The notes beneath the pieces are model-generated. The model was not told where the DNA came from and made no database searches. It saw only the letters and a list, made by a program, of their open reading frames with translations. Source: Motacilla alba alba (taxonomy: Eukaryota > Chordata > Aves > Passeriformes > Motacillidae). Taken from it: DNA of 64,000 nucleotides. The translations under genes and the position numbers were made by a program. The stretch spans positions 3,348,001 to 3,412,000 of the forward strand of contig NC_052045.1 in the NCBI RefSeq assembly GCF_015832195.1, read 5' to 3'. This document shows positions 59,509 to 64,000 of the stretch, one piece after another (the stretch's first letter is position 1; every line of letters starts with the position of its first letter).

Positions 59509-59785
59509 TTTATTTTTATTTTGGTGGGAAATAATTGCATATTTATGTGTACATTTTGTGGAGTGATGAAGCAGCACAGTCCCCAGCGGATAGTCTTGAT
59601 TCACCAAAGGAATCAAATACTGAAAGAGAGATTTGCACCCATCTTAGCTGTATGGATAGAAGCAAAAGGCAAGAAATCAGGAATTCATAAGAAGGAATAT
59701 GAAACAATTCCATCTCCCTGCAATAATTTCCTATATTTTGTCTATCTGATGTAGATAAACATCCAGCCTAAATGGCAACAACCAT
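59509..59785. repeat. Direct repeat, copy B (about 277 bp)
   Basis: Partner of 56786-57085 in the same orientation, about 2.7 kb away. It lacks about 25 bases present in copy A between the TTTGTCT string and GATGTAGATAAAC. Flanking DNA on both sides is unrelated to that of copy A, so the homology has sharp limits, more like an inserted repeat than part of a longer duplication. Confidence 0.85.
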
Positions 59786-62700
59786 GTAAGACAGAGGGAA
59801 ATCATGTCAGTGATTCCAGAGAGCTCAATTTTGTAACTATTTCCTAATTTTTAGTCAATGGAATAGCATAAAATAATTTTATAGAACATTCTTTAACTAT
59901 AATTCTATAAATAATACCTCAATGGCCTCAGTTCACATGTGGCACCACATGAAAGGCACTTTGGACTTCATGTAAAATACATTGGCCTAGGAGAAAACAA
60001 TCTAAGGTGTTCTATGAGGAATAAGCCAGAGGAGGTTTAATGTGAAATTCTGCTCTCACAAGGACAAAAAAAAAAAAAAAAAAGGCATTTTCCCTACCAA
60101 AGCTTAATTTTTGCGGGCCTATTTTGATTTTGTGACAAGTCAAAACTGTTCCATCCACGAAACATGTTGAGAGACAATAAAATGGCAGGTTAATGTTTGA
60201 GGGAAAATGTCATCCTTATAAAACAAAGCGTGCAAATGGGAACTATCACATCTGAGGCTTTAGTAAATCAAATTCATGAAAGGTCATATTGCAGAAATTC
60301 AGAATACAGATCTGCATCTCATCAGATCCTCAGCATAAAATTAGGAGTGAATATGAAATAAAAGGGAACACTTTCCTGGCATGAGTTATCCATGTGGAGT
60401 TCACTGAAAAATCCACAATATGGGCAATTTAAAAGGGCAATTTTTTTTTTTATCTCTTGGGGAGGAGTCCAGAGTGTAATTTCAAAAGTCAAAGCTTGTG
60501 TAAACCAGGTTGTTCAATACTAGTTAAGTTCTTAGTTTGTAAAGTTGGTTCATGTGAACTCTTCTGTCTGCCTGTAAGATTTGGACTGCATTTTCTGCAC
60601 GTACAATCTCAACATATTAAATATTTGGATAGGAGAAATCACTGTACCTTGGCATGAGATGGAGAAGAGAGACACTTGAGCTGGTTTGTGGGCACTCCTT
60701 TAAAACCCAAAGGTAGAAGCCTGAAAATCCAGGGCTTCAGAATTTTACACACCTACTGAAGGAACTTCTAAAATTGAGATTTTATTTAAAAAAATAAAAT
60801 CCTCATTTAAAATGTTTCTTTCTACAGCAAAGGTTATTTAGTTATTATTATGTTATTCATTGCCTTCATTTTTTAATCTACAGGAAATGAAAATTAAGTG
60901 GAGGAGGGAAAATAAAGTAAGAATGAAAAAATAAAAGCATTAACCACAAGCTGAAACAATGTAATTAATTCTTTACTTTCTCAATTAGAATAAATCCAGT
61001 AATGTAAAATACCAAAGTCATCAATTTAGTTAATTGTATAGCTGTAGAAAGATTTCACTTCTACACTTTTTTCATGGTGAATTGACAATCATTTAAGGAA
61101 TAAGTGGCACTTAAGATATGAACAGCTGGAGCTGTCACCACCTCTTTCCCCTCGTTAGCTGTCAGCTGGTCAAAGCCTTATTCCTTATTCCCATTTTCCA
61201 TGCTCACACTGCACACTGTTCACTGGTGCTTTCCATTGTACTGTTCAAAAAACCACAAATTATGTCAATTTATATATCAAAGCATGGCACTGCAAGAGCT
61301 ATTAATGGCTTTGGAGTGAGTGAAGGAAATGTGTCCTGACTGTGGATGAATTATAAAATGCTGGGGCCTTCAGGCCAGGTCTGTTCATTGCCCTCTCCAT
61401 GAAAAGGGTGCAGAATTTGCTAAATTACACCAGGTAATATTATTGAGGGGATGATTGTGAATTTGTCAATTTGTCTCCTGCATATGAGTTACTCCTGCAG
61501 AACTTTGGTGGAGGTCAAAGGCTTTACTTGCTGAGGGTATTTTTTTCCCTTTTCCAGTTGTAATCAGGTTAGTTTTCTGTGACTTGTGAGACTTTGCATA
61601 TTCTGCAGCTGTGGAATTTCAGTTTGAAATCTGCTGTGAATTAAACAAGACCTTTCCTTTTTTTCTTTTTTTTTTTTTCATTAATTCAAAAAATATTTAT
61701 TGAACAAAAAAGGACCTCAGGAATAATAAGCTGACTGTTAGTGGGAGGAGAGCTTCCTGATACTGGTTTCAGGTTTTTGAAGTAAACCACAATGAAAATA
61801 GAGTAGAGGAGCAGTTCTGTAATGCCAAGGTGAATAAAGTGATATGTAAGTGAATCTATGCAGTGTCAATTCTGACAACTGCATTAAAATTCATTGTTAA
61901 TCCTATTGCTTCTCCCAACCCTGGATCTGTTTATTGCTCAAAAAAACCTCACAGCACTGCAGAGCACCTGAGGGAATGGTGGGATTGGTTTTCTTGGAGG
62001 TGGTGAGGACCTTTTCAAGCTCAAAATGATGGTGTATTTTAAAAATTGGCTTAATTATCATTAATCCATTCACATTCTTTCCCTACCTTCTACATTGGTA
62101 ATTTATTTCTTGCTATAAAAACTGAATGAGACAGTGCAAGCAGTAACAGTTTTGGGGTGAATTTAAATTATGTTGAATGGAGCAGAAAGAGGAAGAAAAG
62201 GGTTCTGGATTAATGCCTACACAATTCCAGTGAGCACAGGCTGATGTTCAGGACCCACTGCCAAAATTTGTGGTGGCTGAGTGAGGGTACAGATGGCAAT
62301 CCCTGACTGTGCTAGAGGTGAGCCTATTCTATGTGTGTGTATACATATTTTAAAATGGATATTCACCTAGAAATCAGCTTAAGGGCCAACAAGTTTGGAT
62401 GGCAGTGGCATTGCTGAGACAGATCCACCAAAATTCCACAGCTTTAACACGCTGCTGTGGAGAGGGGAAAGATAATGCCGTGGCTGAGACTGCAGTAAAA
62501 TCCTGCCCAGGAGAGTCCTTTAGACATTTCTCATCCATGTGAGGAGCTGATTGGACTGAAAAAAGTCTGAAATTCTGAAATTTATGTGGAGACCTTAAAC
62601 TCATGCTGGTGTAGCTTTCATCACCATGTAAAACCAGCCTGCCCATCCATGTGCTACACATGTGCTGCTCCAGGTTTGTCTGCAGCCAGCTCAGGAAGGA

Positions 62701-64000
62701 CCCAGGGCAGGCTTGGTGTTCCAGCTCCTCTGGAAAGGTTAGCTACTTATTAAAGACCTCAGAATTACATTTTGAGCATATTCCATGTAATTATCCTCTT
62801 CATATTGCATCAGGATGCATAATCACAGAAACCACAGAGAAATGCAAAACGTGCTTTTTTTGGTACCACCTGAAGCTGTCTGGAGTTGCAGAAAAGCTGT
62901 TTAAAATGAAATAGTTGTATTTTTAAACTTATAAAGAACTAGAGCTGTGATTTCCCTAGATGCCCATAAACTACATAGATTTCCATTACTTTTTTTTAAC
63001 CTTCCTTTGGGCCTTTTGTGCTACTCCACTTTCAGTTTGTTGATGCTCAGCTCCTTTAAAAGGCTATATCCGAATAAATACAAGTTAATAAAGGACAGAG
63101 GGTGCAGTGGGACTTGCTGGGTCATAGAACTCACTTCCCTGCAATTGAGGCAGCCAGATCACAAAAATACATTCATAAATTGTGCTTGTTTTCAAGTATT
63201 GGCTGTTATTTTTGCCACTTCTACTTGTGTTATGAAGCTGTTAACGTTCTTATGATCTTTACTGCTTGGAACTCTTTAGCAATTTCCATTAAGAGCCAGC
63301 CAGTCTCTGTACATGAGTCTTTCTTTTTGCATTTAGTTGAAGTTAAGCTAAAAGTCAAGTCAGCACATTAAGTTTCCAGCTTTTTTTTTTTTTTTTGGAG
63401 GGAGGAAGAAGACACACTTCTTTAAAAAGAATTTATTTAAGATACAAAACCACATGTACCTATGTGCTGTGATTAAAAATCACTTCGTTTAGAGGCTGTA
63501 ATCATGAGGTCTGCTCAGCCCTTTTCCAAAAGGGGATCAGTATTCATTGTCACTGTCACTGGGATAATTCTTAGGATTGCCTCTGTGAGGTCCAGTGAAT
63601 TTCCCAGGATAATGGGAAAGTTACCAGAGGAGAACAGGGATGGGTTGTAGCCATGAAATCAGCTGAAGCTCATCTTGCTTTATGAATTAACAACAAACAT
63701 GATAGAGAGGGGAGCTCAAAGAAAAAGGGAAAAATGGAACCACCATATTTCCAAACAAAGTTGTGCTGGTTTAAGAGTCATGTCTCAGGAAGAATTTCCA
63801 TTTTTTTCCCTCGAGTGCCCCCATGCACAACCCTACATGACTGAGGAAGAGGAACTGGGTCTGTCACAACTTTGGGACAGCTGGATCCCAGCACAGCAGA
63901 GTTTTGGTTGTACCCTTGAGTTTTAGAACGTTCTCTCTTCACCCCATGGGTCACACATTCAAGTTTCTGTAAATCAGTGATATAAATTCAGAATTTACTC
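59786..64000. other. Unique AT-rich non-coding DNA
   Basis: No gene is supported. An A18 run lies at 60066-60083 and pyrimidine-rich or T-rich runs at 61650-61678 and 63382-63397. Short plus-strand frames near 62.6-63.4 kb overlap one another and lack recognisable domains. Confidence 0.55.

Noticed and set aside
56722..59754. Similar peptides in the two ~280-bp copies, suggesting a conserved small protein
   Set aside because: Codon-by-codon comparison shows almost only amino-acid-changing differences and a stop in one copy, the pattern of non-coding DNA.

Overview
The window looks like nuclear DNA of a bird, most probably a songbird (Passeriformes). It is AT-rich and has no dense run of genes. 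It carries CR1 retrotransposon fragments with the avian 3' end (ATTCTGTG octamer repeats). It also carries a SINE built from a tRNA-Ile-like head and a CR1-like tail, as in the songbird family TguSINE1, and several LTRs of types I recognise from songbird genomes. No database search was possible, so family names rest on recall of consensus sequences.

No protein-coding gene, rRNA, functional tRNA or CRISPR array can be supported. Open frames reach at most about 140 codons, often start at non-ATG codons, and frequently owe their length to poly-T tracts (phenylalanine runs), tandem repeats or transposon sequence. The window is best read as intergenic desert or the inside of a very large intron. 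If a gene spans it, no exon is recognisable here.

Layout: 1-6000 is AT-rich unique DNA with a G/T-only tract (2849-2964) and TA-rich patches. A 47-bp minisatellite lies at 6001-6240. 6241-14172 is mostly unique and includes a CpG-bearing candidate conserved element (about 11340-11770). A TguSINE1-like SINE is at 14173-14320. 18405-20421 is a nested transposon cluster: CR1 pieces, then a 109-bp element with inverted termini and a 5-bp target duplication, then an LTR on the minus strand. A likely LTR relic is at 22945-23190. A second candidate regulatory element with palindromic motifs lies at about 28010-28490. 30335-35180 holds CR1 pieces and a probable LTR. 39080-40380 holds AT-rich homeodomain-like sequence and a 12-bp perfect inverted repeat. 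A 24-bp minisatellite is at 49371-49574 and a solo LTR at 52644-53046. 56786-59785 holds two direct copies of a roughly 280-bp sequence flanking a second LTR, a CR1 fragment and a (TA)n tract. The rest is unique-looking AT-rich sequence.

No new biological system was found. The observations most worth checking are the 109-bp nested element, the paired 280-bp copies, the two minisatellites, and the candidate conserved non-coding elements at 11.3-11.8 kb and 28.0-28.5 kb.
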